Positions 1 through 5,137 of a stretch of DNA of 5,137 bases are shown in pieces; the first letter of the stretch is position 1; each line of letters opens with the position of its first letter. The notes under the pieces were generated by a model. It was not told the DNA's origin, searched no databases, and worked only from the letters and a program-made list of their open reading frames with translations. Source of the DNA: Clostridia bacterium. GTDB taxonomy: Bacteria; Bacillota; Clostridia; Oscillospirales; CAG-272. Location: positions 1 through 5,137 of the forward strand of contig JAFWWR010000330.1 of the NCBI GenBank assembly GCA_017518025.1, written 5' to 3'. The position numbers and the translations under genes are program-made.

Positions 1-2
1 AC

Positions 3-67
3 CCCGACACAGAAATAAAAAGAGAAAAGACGTGTCGGGACACTTGCGATAGAGCAGGTGTCCCGAC
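3..67. repeat. Recurring GTGTC/GACAC palindromic motif forming alternative hairpins
   Basis: CCCGACAC (3-10), GTGTCGGGACAC (32-43) and GTGTCCCGAC (58-67) are versions of one motif. The middle copy is itself an inverted repeat (GTGTC-GG-GACAC). It can pair either with 58-67 (10 bp) or with 3-10 (8 bp, with the A-rich segment 11-31 in the loop), and these two pairings exclude each other. The left copy lies at the window edge, so the array may continue outside. Confidence 0.6.
11..67 (-). terminator. Probable Rho-independent terminator of the surface protein gene
   Basis: GTCGGGACAC (34-43) and GTGTCCCGAC (58-67) are a perfect 10-bp inverted repeat. On the plus strand it can lengthen to 15 bp around a GATAGA loop if U-G pairs are counted (33-47 with 54-68); on the minus strand those two become A-C mismatches. 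Leftward on the minus strand the stem is followed after five bases by a pyrimidine-rich, U-rich run (TTTTCTCTTTTTATTTCT, 11-28). It lies about 125 bases after the TAA at 192-194 and is correctly oriented to end the surface protein transcript. Confidence 0.6.
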
Positions 68-92
68 GGACGGCTCATTAATTGATTACTGC

Positions 93-128
93 ACGGTATA
101 GCTTAACGCTATGCCGTTTTACATTTTA
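93..128 (+). terminator. Probable plus-strand terminator (for a gene left of the window)
   Basis: ACGGTATAGC (93-102) and GCTATGCCGT (108-117) form a 10-bp stem with one U-G pair and a 5-base loop (TTAAC). The plus strand then reads TTTACATTTTACG, giving a modest U-rich tail. On the minus strand the U-G pair becomes a mismatch and no U-run follows, so the element is better as a plus-strand terminator. No plus-strand gene is visible before it, so the gene it would serve must end at or beyond the left edge. Confidence 0.5.
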
Positions 129-191
129 CGATTTGCTTTGCTGATTATGACTTTTTTAAAGAGCGTGTCATTTTCTTCGGTTAGGGCCGTT

Positions 192-755
192 TTATCGGCA
201 GGATAACGTCACAGTCACGTCCTGCCCGCTAAGCAAACCGGCAAGCTCGTCGGCATTTAACCCGGTGATTTTCCCGAGGCGGGTATATTCCCACGTGTTT
301 GAACCGTAAAAAATGACGATCTGGTCTCCGGAATACAGAACGACGTCTCCGGGCTCCGTCGTGATCCGGACGTCATTATCCGGCAGACGCTCCCCGAGGG
401 AGCCGACCCGCTCGAAACCTCCGTACTCAGACGTCACAACGGTGAGCGGACCGGAGGACGCAAGTTCGGTCAGCGCACTGACCGAACCGTTGTTTTCCCA
501 CTGAACGGCCACCTCCGTATCGTTTATTTGCAGACGAAGCGTCTCTTTCACTGCCGTGCCCTCCGTTTCGTTGATCCATTCACGAAGCTGATCTTCCGTC
601 ACGCTTCCGGAAAAGCGTTTTCCCTGAAGCCACGTTCCGGTCCCCGCCTGCCCGGCGAGGGTATCGTCGCTCTGACCGATGTCGCTCGATCCGGAAGTGC
701 AGAACGGGATGACGGTCACGCCGGAGAAGTCGTGACTCTCCGCAAAAGTACTCAT
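192..755 (-). CDS. C-terminal half of split protein: flavodoxin remainder plus cyclophilin-like domain
   Basis: This open stretch is the same frame as the large surface protein gene, separated from it only by the TAG at 768-770 and four sense codons (APRI). Residues 1-62 complete a Flavodoxin_4-type fold (DFSGVTVIPFCTSGSSDIGQS, then QGKRFSGSVTEDQLREWIN). Residues 72-187 look like the cyclophilin-like domain (PF18050 type), with VQWENNGSVSALTEL, GDVVLYSGDQIVIFYG and WEYTRLGKI. The flavodoxin plus cyclophilin-like pairing is familiar from gut Firmicutes secreted proteins; the latter domain has no well-defined activity. The ATG at 753-755 lies inside the flavodoxin fold and has no well-placed ribosome site (GGGGG is about 15 bases upstream), so it is probably not a natural start. 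Reinitiation 12 bases after the stop is possible but would give half a flavodoxin with no signal peptide. Ends with TAA. I regard it as the 3' part of one gene, either broken or read through. Confidence 0.85.
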   Translation of the reverse strand: MSTFAESHDFSGVTVIPFCTSGSSDIGQSDDTLAGQAGTGTWLQGKRFSGSVTEDQLREWINETEGTAVKETLRLQINDTEVAVQWENNGSVSALTELASSGPLTVVTSEYGGFERVGSLGERLPDNDVRITTEPGDVVLYSGDQIVIFYGSNTWEYTRLGKITGLNADELAGLLSGQDVTVTLSCR

Positions 756-767
756 TATGCGCGGCGC

Positions 768-770
768 CTA
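768..770 (-). other. In-frame TAG interrupting the flavodoxin domain
   Basis: The minus strand reads TGG TGG GGG TAG GCG CCG CGC ATA ATG. The codons after the stop encode APRIMSTF, which continues the flavodoxin without any change of frame. Family members, as I recall them, often read WWGQAPRI at this point, so a CAG-to-TAG transition fits. The possible explanations are a nonsense mutation (pseudogene or population variant), readthrough or UAG recoding, or a base-call error. Unchanged frame on both sides argues against an indel at the neighbouring run of five G. Confidence 0.9.
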
Positions 771-3700
771 CCCCCACCAGATCGGATACCCGAGGTAAAC
801 GGTCCCGTACCCGTCGATGGAAACGTCCTCCGCCAGCGCGGGACGCGCATCCGGGTCGTTCTGTTCTCTCGTGGATCGGCTGTCCGGATCGTTATAATCC
901 AGATCGGATGACGAGTACGGCTCTGCCGGAACTATCTCCTTCAGATCCGCTCCGGTGATCGCCGCGATCTTTTCGGCAACTCCTCTCGTCGTCCCCGTGG
1001 CGGAGAACACAACGACGAGAACGTCTTTGCTCCCCTCTCCGGGATTCGGGTCTTCGGGAGACGTGCCTGCGCCCAGATACCTCATGAGTATCGTCGCGAC
1101 TTGCGCGCGGGTGGCGCTGCCGCGGGGGGCGAGCAGGACACGGTCCCCGGCCTTCGTGCCGGAGATGAGGCCTTCCGCCACCGCCCAGCTCACGGCGTCC
1201 TTCGCGTAACTGTGGGTCTTCGCCCCGTCCGGGAAGCGGTCGAGCTCCGCACGGGCGCCGGTGTCGCCGCCCTTGTACTCCGTGAAGCGGTAGAGGATCG
1301 TGGCGATCTGCTCTCGGGAGAGTTTATCGTCGGGTGCGAAAGTCGTCGCCGTCATTCCCTTGACGATCTCGTTTTCATACGCCCACGCGACCGCGTCCTT
1401 CGCCCATTTCGCTTTGACGTCTGTGAACGGCGTCGTCCCCGGCGCGGCTGGCTCTCCCTCTGCGCGCCACAGCACCGTGACCAGCATGGCGCGGGTCATG
1501 TCTCCCGCCGGGACGAAGGTGTTTTGCGTCATCCCGTTCATGAGGCCGTTTTCAAGGCAGAAATCGATGCCGTCGTGGGCCCAGTTCCCGACCTTCGGCA
1601 TATCGGTGAAAACGAGGCCGGGGCACGGGGTCTTTCCGATGACTCTGACGTCTTCCTTTCCGCAGATCCGGCAGACGTAAACCTCCGTGTACTCTTCCCT
1701 GCCGTCGTGGGCGTAGTCGGAGGAGGCAAGCTCGTATTCGTGGCCGTGATCGAGGAGCGTCACGGTCAACTCCGCCGTGAGCGCGGTGTAGCCGTAGAGC
1801 ACCGTGACGGTCGCCGTGGCGGTCGCGCCGTCGACGGTGACGGCGTCGACGGTCAGAACGGCGTTGTCGGGAAGGGTTGCCGCGATGGCGTTATAAACAG
1901 CGTCTTCGGTACCCGCCCCGGAGGGATCCGGGCAAAACGCCTCGAGATCCGCCGAGGCAAGCTTTTCCATCAGCGTATCGGTGGGGTCGATCTCGAAGCC
2001 GGTCATACGGATCGGTACGAATTTGTTGTCGACCGACTCCGCCGCCGCATCCGAGGCGGCGCGGGCGAGATCCTTATACTCCTCCGGCAGCGCGGGCGCG
2101 CCCTCAGGCCGCCTTATGGCGACGGTCTCGGGCTCCGCGCCGGGCTTTTTCATACTCAGAGGAACGGCGGTCTTACAGAACGTGAGGGCGTCGATATAGC
2201 GCCCGACGGAGTACGACACGTGAAGATCGTCCCGCTGGAGTCCCATGATCGGGTCGGAGTCGAAGTTGACGACGGCGGGGTCCGGCGCGCCCGGGTAGAC
2301 GTACTGCTGGACCGCCATATAGGTGGAACGGGCGTTCTGTATCGCCGTGCCGATGGGGATGACTCCGGAAAACTGTTTATGAGTCTCTTTCCCGGACATA
2401 TAGCTTGCGGTCTCGACCCAGAGAGCAGTCTTCCCGAAGTCGGATTCTCCGCCGTTCATCTCCGCTTTCTTGATATTCGCGATGGGGAGATACAGCCATA
2501 TCTCGGCGCCCGGGTTGCGGGTCTCCACGAAATCGAGCATGAACGGGACGGAGTCCTCGAGCTTCGCAAAGGGCTTCATCTGGGCGTTCGGAGAGTTGGT
2601 CTCGCCCTTTTTCACCTCGTTGCCGTAGGGCTGGAGGACCACCATGTCCCAGTTGTAAAAGTTGAGTCCGTCCACGGTGGTGGCGTTCTGCGACAGTTCG
2701 ACCCAGCGGCCTCCCGTCGAGTCGCCAACCACGCGGAAGGCGTAATAATCGTATCCGTTGTTCGCCACGGACGCGTGCCAGGTGAGCGACTTGCCGCCGC
2801 TCATGAGCAGGCCTATCTCTATCTCGATCTCACCCCCCGTCACCGTGCGGAGCATCTCGTAAAGGGTGCTGTATCCGGTGTAGGAGGTCCCGTCGGGATA
2901 GGTGAAACCGTCGGTCAGGTCCTCGGAATAGCTGTTCCCGATGAACAGGATCCTGAGGCGCTCGTCCTTCGGTACCTCGTCGCGCTTCGGGATGATCTCT
3001 TCCCTCGTTTCGCCGCAGCGGAGGCAGGTGTAGAGCATCTTCCCTTCGTAAACGGTCGACGCGGGCGCCTTCATCACGCCTTCGTCCCAGTCGTGACCGA
3101 GCGGATCCGTCGGATCGCCGACAACGGTGTCGCCGCAGGCGCAGGTATAGGTGGTGTAACCGCCGTCAACGCAGGTGGGCGGCGTGACGGTTGGCGAGTA
3201 TTCGTGCTCGTGAACGTCCGGCTCGTTTACCGTCACCGTCAGGTCGAACTCCCTTTCGGTGTACCCGTACAGAAGGGACGCGCGGACCTCGGCAAGCGCG
3301 CTTCCCTCTTCTGTTTCGACGGACAGCACGGTGACCTTCGCGATCTCGGGAAGGCGGGCCTCGATGGCCGCCTTCGCCGCGTCCTCAAGGGGCACGCCTC
3401 CGTCCGCGGACCACGTGAAGCTGACCTTTTCCGCCTGCAGCTTCGCCACCAGCGAGTCCGTGGGGTCCGTTTTGTGATCGCCGAGCGCCGTCCGCGCGAA
3501 TCTGCCGGAGCCCTCGACCTTCGCGGACGTCAGCGCGGCGTCGACTGCGTTGACGGCGAGTTCCTTATATTCCTCCGGGTGGGCGGGGGAGCCGGGCGCC
3601 CGTCTGATCTCCACATCAGTGGGGTCGCCGACAGTCATTCCCTCCGGGACGACGGTCCTGCAGAAGGTCAGCGCGGCGATATATCGCCCCACGGAATAGG

Positions 3701-4538
3701 TGACGTGGGCGCCGTCACGCTGGAGCCCCACGACGGGATCGGATTCGAAATAAACCCTCTCCGGATCGGGAGAGTCGGGATTGACGTACTGCTGGAGCGC
3801 CATGTACGTGGATCTGGCGTTCTGTATCGCCGTGCCGATGGGGATAACGCCGTCGAAGCCCTTCCCCGTTTCGGTGCCGGTGTAGTTTTCGGCGAGAGAA
3901 ATAAATCCGCGGACCTTGTCGTAGGTCTTGATATCGGCGTCGACCTCAAGCTTCTGTGTCATGACCCAGGGGAAGAACAGATAGAATTTCGCGTCGGGGC
4001 AGAAAGACGCCGCATAGTCCAGCATGTACGGAACGGAATCTTCAAGGTTTTTCCACGGTCTCGTCTCGGTCGTCGTTCCGGTGGAATACCCCACCTGAAC
4101 CTCGAGCCAGTACGGCTGGAGGACGACGACGTCCCAGTCGTCGTATTCGAGAGCGCCCTTCGAGGTGTCGATCCCCTCTCCGAGAGTCCAGCTGCCCCCG
4201 GTGGAGTCGCCGATGACCCGGAAGGAGTACTCGTGCGCCTCGGTGGCCGCCGCCCAGCAGTGCCAGGTCATGGTCTTGCCTCCGCTTGCGAGAAGGCCGA
4301 TCTCCACGTCCACGTCGGGGCCCACCGCGGTCTTTATCATATTGTAGAGGGTGCTGTACCCCGTGTAGAGCGAATCGCCGTCGGTGTATCCGTCGGAGGC
4401 GTCCTCGGAGAAGCTGTTCCCGATGAGCAGTATCTTCAGGTGTGCGCCGCCGTCCGTGCCGTCCGCGGAAACGTAAGGAACGGTCAGGAAAGAAAGCGCG
4501 ACGATGACGGAGACAAGACGAAACAGGATCTTTTTCAT
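768..4538 (-). CDS. Exported SLH-anchored protein with two SGNH (DUF4886-like) domains and a truncated flavodoxin
   Basis: This 1256-residue protein is predicted to be secreted and held at the cell wall. Residues 1-25 form a signal peptide (Lys2-Lys3, Arg7, a hydrophobic core, cleavage after VSA). Residues 33-300 and 527-794 are two DUF4886-like SGNH hydrolase domains. Each has a GNSxSED nucleophile motif (Ser42, Ser536), an SGGK block, TWH, and a C-terminal DxxH (Asp275/His278, Asp770/His773), so both look catalytically intact; esterase activity on a glycan or acyl substrate is inferred. Each is followed by a beta-rich segment (357-437, 850-928) and a Cys/His ribbon (HEHEY with Cys456, 466, 468, 505, 508; HGHEY with Cys956, 959). 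Three SLH repeats (about 976-1024, 1038-1086, 1101-1155; TRA, SRE, TRA motifs) would bind pyruvylated wall polymer. A Pro-rich linker then leads to a flavodoxin with FMN-phosphate loop FSATGTTRG (1178-1186). The frame stops at TAG right after YPIWWG, mid-fold, and continues in the same frame to position 192. The upstream gene is co-directional. Confidence 0.93.
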   Translation of the reverse strand: MKKILFRLVSVIVALSFLTVPYVSADGTDGGAHLKILLIGNSFSEDASDGYTDGDSLYTGYSTLYNMIKTAVGPDVDVEIGLLASGGKTMTWHCWAAATEAHEYSFRVIGDSTGGSWTLGEGIDTSKGALEYDDWDVVVLQPYWLEVQVGYSTGTTTETRPWKNLEDSVPYMLDYAASFCPDAKFYLFFPWVMTQKLEVDADIKTYDKVRGFISLAENYTGTETGKGFDGVIPIGTAIQNARSTYMALQQYVNPDSPDPERVYFESDPVVGLQRDGAHVTYSVGRYIAALTFCRTVVPEGMTVGDPTDVEIRRAPGSPAHPEEYKELAVNAVDAALTSAKVEGSGRFARTALGDHKTDPTDSLVAKLQAEKVSFTWSADGGVPLEDAAKAAIEARLPEIAKVTVLSVETEEGSALAEVRASLLYGYTEREFDLTVTVNEPDVHEHEYSPTVTPPTCVDGGYTTYTCACGDTVVGDPTDPLGHDWDEGVMKAPASTVYEGKMLYTCLRCGETREEIIPKRDEVPKDERLRILFIGNSYSEDLTDGFTYPDGTSYTGYSTLYEMLRTVTGGEIEIEIGLLMSGGKSLTWHASVANNGYDYYAFRVVGDSTGGRWVELSQNATTVDGLNFYNWDMVVLQPYGNEVKKGETNSPNAQMKPFAKLEDSVPFMLDFVETRNPGAEIWLYLPIANIKKAEMNGGESDFGKTALWVETASYMSGKETHKQFSGVIPIGTAIQNARSTYMAVQQYVYPGAPDPAVVNFDSDPIMGLQRDDLHVSYSVGRYIDALTFCKTAVPLSMKKPGAEPETVAIRRPEGAPALPEEYKDLARAASDAAAESVDNKFVPIRMTGFEIDPTDTLMEKLASADLEAFCPDPSGAGTEDAVYNAIAATLPDNAVLTVDAVTVDGATATATVTVLYGYTALTAELTVTLLDHGHEYELASSDYAHDGREEYTEVYVCRICGKEDVRVIGKTPCPGLVFTDMPKVGNWAHDGIDFCLENGLMNGMTQNTFVPAGDMTRAMLVTVLWRAEGEPAAPGTTPFTDVKAKWAKDAVAWAYENEIVKGMTATTFAPDDKLSREQIATILYRFTEYKGGDTGARAELDRFPDGAKTHSYAKDAVSWAVAEGLISGTKAGDRVLLAPRGSATRAQVATILMRYLGAGTSPEDPNPGEGSKDVLVVVFSATGTTRGVAEKIAAITGADLKEIVPAEPYSSSDLDYNDPDSRSTREQNDPDARPALAEDVSIDGYGTVYLGYPIWWG
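1644..2960 (-). repeat. Internal duplication, unit 2 (SGNH + beta segment + shorter Cys ribbon)
   Basis: Residues 527-965 repeat the order of unit 1. The shared blocks are nearly identical, while segments around them differ (for example residues 640-660 and 690-720 compared with 148-165 and 196-222), as expected if fold and active site are kept but the substrate-facing loops have drifted. The ribbon after unit 2 keeps one CxxC pair (Cys956, Cys959). Confidence 0.85.
2331..2360 (-). repeat. 30-base exact direct repeat, copy in unit 2
   Basis: Partner of the identical stretch at 3816-3845, lying 1485 bases away, which is exactly 495 codons. Bases on both sides differ immediately (g or t before, g or a after). 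Confidence 0.85.
2961..4442 (-). repeat. Internal duplication, unit 1 (SGNH + beta segment + Cys ribbon)
   Basis: Residues 33-526 of the surface protein form the first of two collinear units. Catalytic Ser42 and His278 match Ser536 and His773, an offset of 494-495 residues. The blocks VIPIGTAIQNARSTYMA, SDPxxGLQRD, EEYKxLA, DPTDxL and LYGYT recur in the same order in both units. Unit 1 has a longer ribbon section with two Cys pairs. Confidence 0.85.
3816..3845 (-). repeat. 30-base exact direct repeat, copy in unit 1
   Basis: These 30 bases are identical to 2331-2360 and encode the conserved IPIGTAIQNA segment in both SGNH units. Identity at synonymous positions across 30 bases is more than protein constraint alone needs and points to fairly recent duplication or gene conversion. 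Confidence 0.85.
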
Positions 4539-4544
4539 TTTATT

Positions 4545-4549
4545 TCCCC
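4545..4549 (-). promoter_or_regulatory. Ribosome binding site of the large surface protein gene
   Basis: GGGGA lies 6 bases upstream of the ATG at 4536-4538 (GGGGA-AATAAA-ATG). It supports this start, as does the signal peptide that begins at this Met. It begins 7 bases after the intergenic hairpin, so the hairpin could influence ribosome access. Confidence 0.7.
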
Positions 4550-4556
4550 ACTATGA

Positions 4557-4587
4557 AGCACGGGCAAGCGTGTCACTTGCCCATGCT
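4557..4587 (-). other. Intergenic hairpin between the isomerase and the surface protein gene
   Basis: A perfect 7-bp inverted repeat, GGGCAAG (4562-4568) and CTTGCCC (4576-4582), has a 7-base loop. It extends past one C/A mismatch by a further 4 bp, AGCA (4557-4560) with TGCT (4584-4587). On the minus strand it lies about 20 bases after the isomerase stop and 18 bases before the next start codon. No U-run follows it on that strand (TCATAGTGGGG follows), so it is not a typical Rho-independent terminator. It could be a partial terminator, an mRNA 3'-end stabiliser or an element affecting translation of the next gene. The structure is read directly; the role is a guess. Confidence 0.6.
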
Positions 4588-4606
4588 GATTATTCGTTTT
4601 CCGGTC

Positions 4607-5137
4607 TTATGCCCATGCCATGGTGGACGGCTTCGGCTCGCGGATGATGACGTCCTTGAGGAAGCATACCGCTTTGCGGAGGCCTTCGTCGATGGACATG
4701 AGGCTGTCCTCGTGCTCGATGGAAAGGACTTTGTCGTAGCCCACAAGTCTCAGGTTGTCGACAAGATCCTTCCACCACGCCGCGTCGTGGCCGTAGCCGA
4801 CGGTGCGGAACACCCACGCTCTGTTGATCTCGTCGCTGTAGTGCTTGGTGTCGAGAACGCCGATGCGGGCGCGGTTGATCTCGTCGATCTTGGTGTCCTT
4901 GGCGTGGACGTGGTAGATGGCGTCGCCCAGCATGCGGATGGCCGCGGCGGGCTCGACGCCCTGCCATACCAGGTGAGACGGGTCGAAGTTGGCGCCGATC
5001 ACGTCGCCGACGGCGGCGCGGAGTTTCAGCAGAGTCTCGGGATTGTAGCAGCAGAATCCGGGATGGAGCTCGAGGGCGATGTGCGTCACTCCGTGGGATT
5101 TCGCAAAGGCGGTCATTTCCTTCCAGTAGGGGATCAG
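4607..5137 (-). CDS. Sugar phosphate isomerase/epimerase, C-terminal part (5' end outside window)
   Basis: This is a cytoplasmic TIM-barrel enzyme of the AP-endonuclease-2/xylose-isomerase-like family (PF01261 type), whose members isomerise or epimerise sugars or cyclitols using a divalent metal. The frame is open to the right edge, starting LIPYWKE before the internal ATG at 5114-5116, so 176 residues are visible and that ATG is not a real start. Visible motifs in order are ELHPG, NFDPSHLVWQG, HVHAKD, FRTVGYGHD and SIEHEDSLMS; their Glu, Asp and His residues match the metal and substrate ligands of the family. The protein ends AWA followed by TAA. Relatives commonly sit with Gfo/Idh-type oxidoreductases in sugar or inositol catabolic clusters, but no such gene is visible here. 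The exact substrate cannot be told from sequence. The large surface protein gene follows 68 bases downstream on the same strand. Confidence 0.95.
   Translation of the reverse strand: MIPYWKEMTAFAKSHGVTHIALELHPGFCCYNPETLLKLRAAVGDVIGANFDPSHLVWQGVEPAAAIRMLGDAIYHVHAKDTKIDEINRARIGVLDTKHYSDEINRAWVFRTVGYGHDAAWWKDLVDNLRLVGYDKVLSIEHEDSLMSIDEGLRKAVCFLKDVIIREPKPSTMAWA

Larger units (their letters stand above)
1..191. other. AT-richer 3' flank without a convincing gene
   Basis: This stretch lies downstream of the surface protein frame. It holds the two opposite-facing terminator-like hairpins and the GTGTC/GACAC motif. Between 121 and 191 I see only AT-rich sequence and a small 4-bp hairpin at 186-199 over the TAA stop. 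Short open stretches exist (for example 3-101 on the plus strand), but they have no start with a ribosome site and no recognisable protein. Confidence 0.6.

Noticed and set aside
1..70. CRISPR-like array from the repeated GTGTC/GACAC motif
   Set aside because: The copies alternate in orientation, are only 8-12 bases long and have unequal spacing, which fits hairpin arms and not CRISPR repeats.
3..101. Short plus-strand open stretch entering from the left edge
   Set aside because: No recognisable protein; it runs through both hairpins, including the terminator-like stem, so it is unlikely to be the end of a real gene.
753..770. Selenocysteine or classic viral-type stop readthrough signal
   Set aside because: The codon is TAG, not TGA, and the following bases (GCG CCG) do not match the CAR-YYA readthrough context. 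Pyrrolysine is unlikely in a flavodoxin.
771..775. Frameshift at the run of five G (minus strand) just before the TAG
   Set aside because: The frame is the same on both sides of the stop, so a single indel cannot explain the break; a substitution or recoding is needed.
528..911. 127-codon plus-strand frame over the flavodoxin/cyclophilin part
   Set aside because: It is antisense to recognised coding sequence, with low-complexity Arg-rich translation and no domain.
1101..4556. A 1151-codon open frame on the plus strand, antisense to nearly the whole surface protein gene
   Set aside because: It lies opposite a clearly real gene with recognised domains. Its translation is rich in Arg, Val, Gly and Asp with no recognisable domain, as expected from the complement of GC-rich codons.
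4539..4606. Promoter for the surface protein gene in the short gap (GTGACA and CATAGT, 15 bases apart)
   Set aside because: Poor matches and too short a spacer; the -10-like box would lie almost on the ribosome site.
4590..4967. 125-codon minus-strand frame overlapping the isomerase
   Set aside because: It is a shifted frame inside the isomerase, is rich in Arg, His and Pro, and has no motif.

Overview
The window looks like chromosome from an anaerobic, gut-type Clostridia (Bacillota). The coding DNA is GC-rich. It carries three S-layer homology (SLH) repeats, a flavodoxin/cyclophilin-like module of the kind common in gut Firmicutes secreted proteins, and Cys/His ribbon linkers of the 'HEHEY...C.C' type seen in clostridial surface proteins. 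The assignment is inferred from protein style only; no rRNA or other phylogenetic marker is present.

Layout: every gene supported here is on the minus strand, so transcription runs from right to left. At the right edge (4607-5137) is the C-terminal part of a cytoplasmic sugar phosphate isomerase/epimerase of the AP-endonuclease-2/xylose-isomerase TIM-barrel family; its start lies outside the window. A 68-base gap (4539-4606) holds a hairpin and a Shine-Dalgarno site. It leads into a very large exported protein gene (768-4538, 1256 aa). This protein has a signal peptide, two tandem copies of a DUF4886-like SGNH hydrolase unit, three SLH repeats for wall anchoring, and then the N-terminal half of a flavodoxin.

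The main oddity is at 768-770. The large frame stops at a TAG in the middle of the flavodoxin fold, and the very same frame stays open to a TAA at 192-194. That downstream part encodes the rest of the flavodoxin and a cyclophilin-like domain. Because the frame is unchanged across the stop, this is a substitution or recoding event and not an indel. As I recall the family, glutamine is common at this position, so a CAG-to-TAG change is the simplest explanation. Read through, the protein would be 1448 aa.

The left flank (1-191) is more AT-rich and has no convincing gene. It holds two hairpins that look like terminators facing opposite ways: one for the large gene on the minus strand, and one for a presumed plus-strand gene lying left of the window. 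A GTGTC-GG-GACAC motif recurs there and can form alternative hairpins.

How the genes work together is uncertain. The isomerase and the surface protein are co-directional and closely spaced, so they could share a transcript. A link between extracellular ester removal from glycans and intracellular sugar handling is possible but not shown by the sequence.
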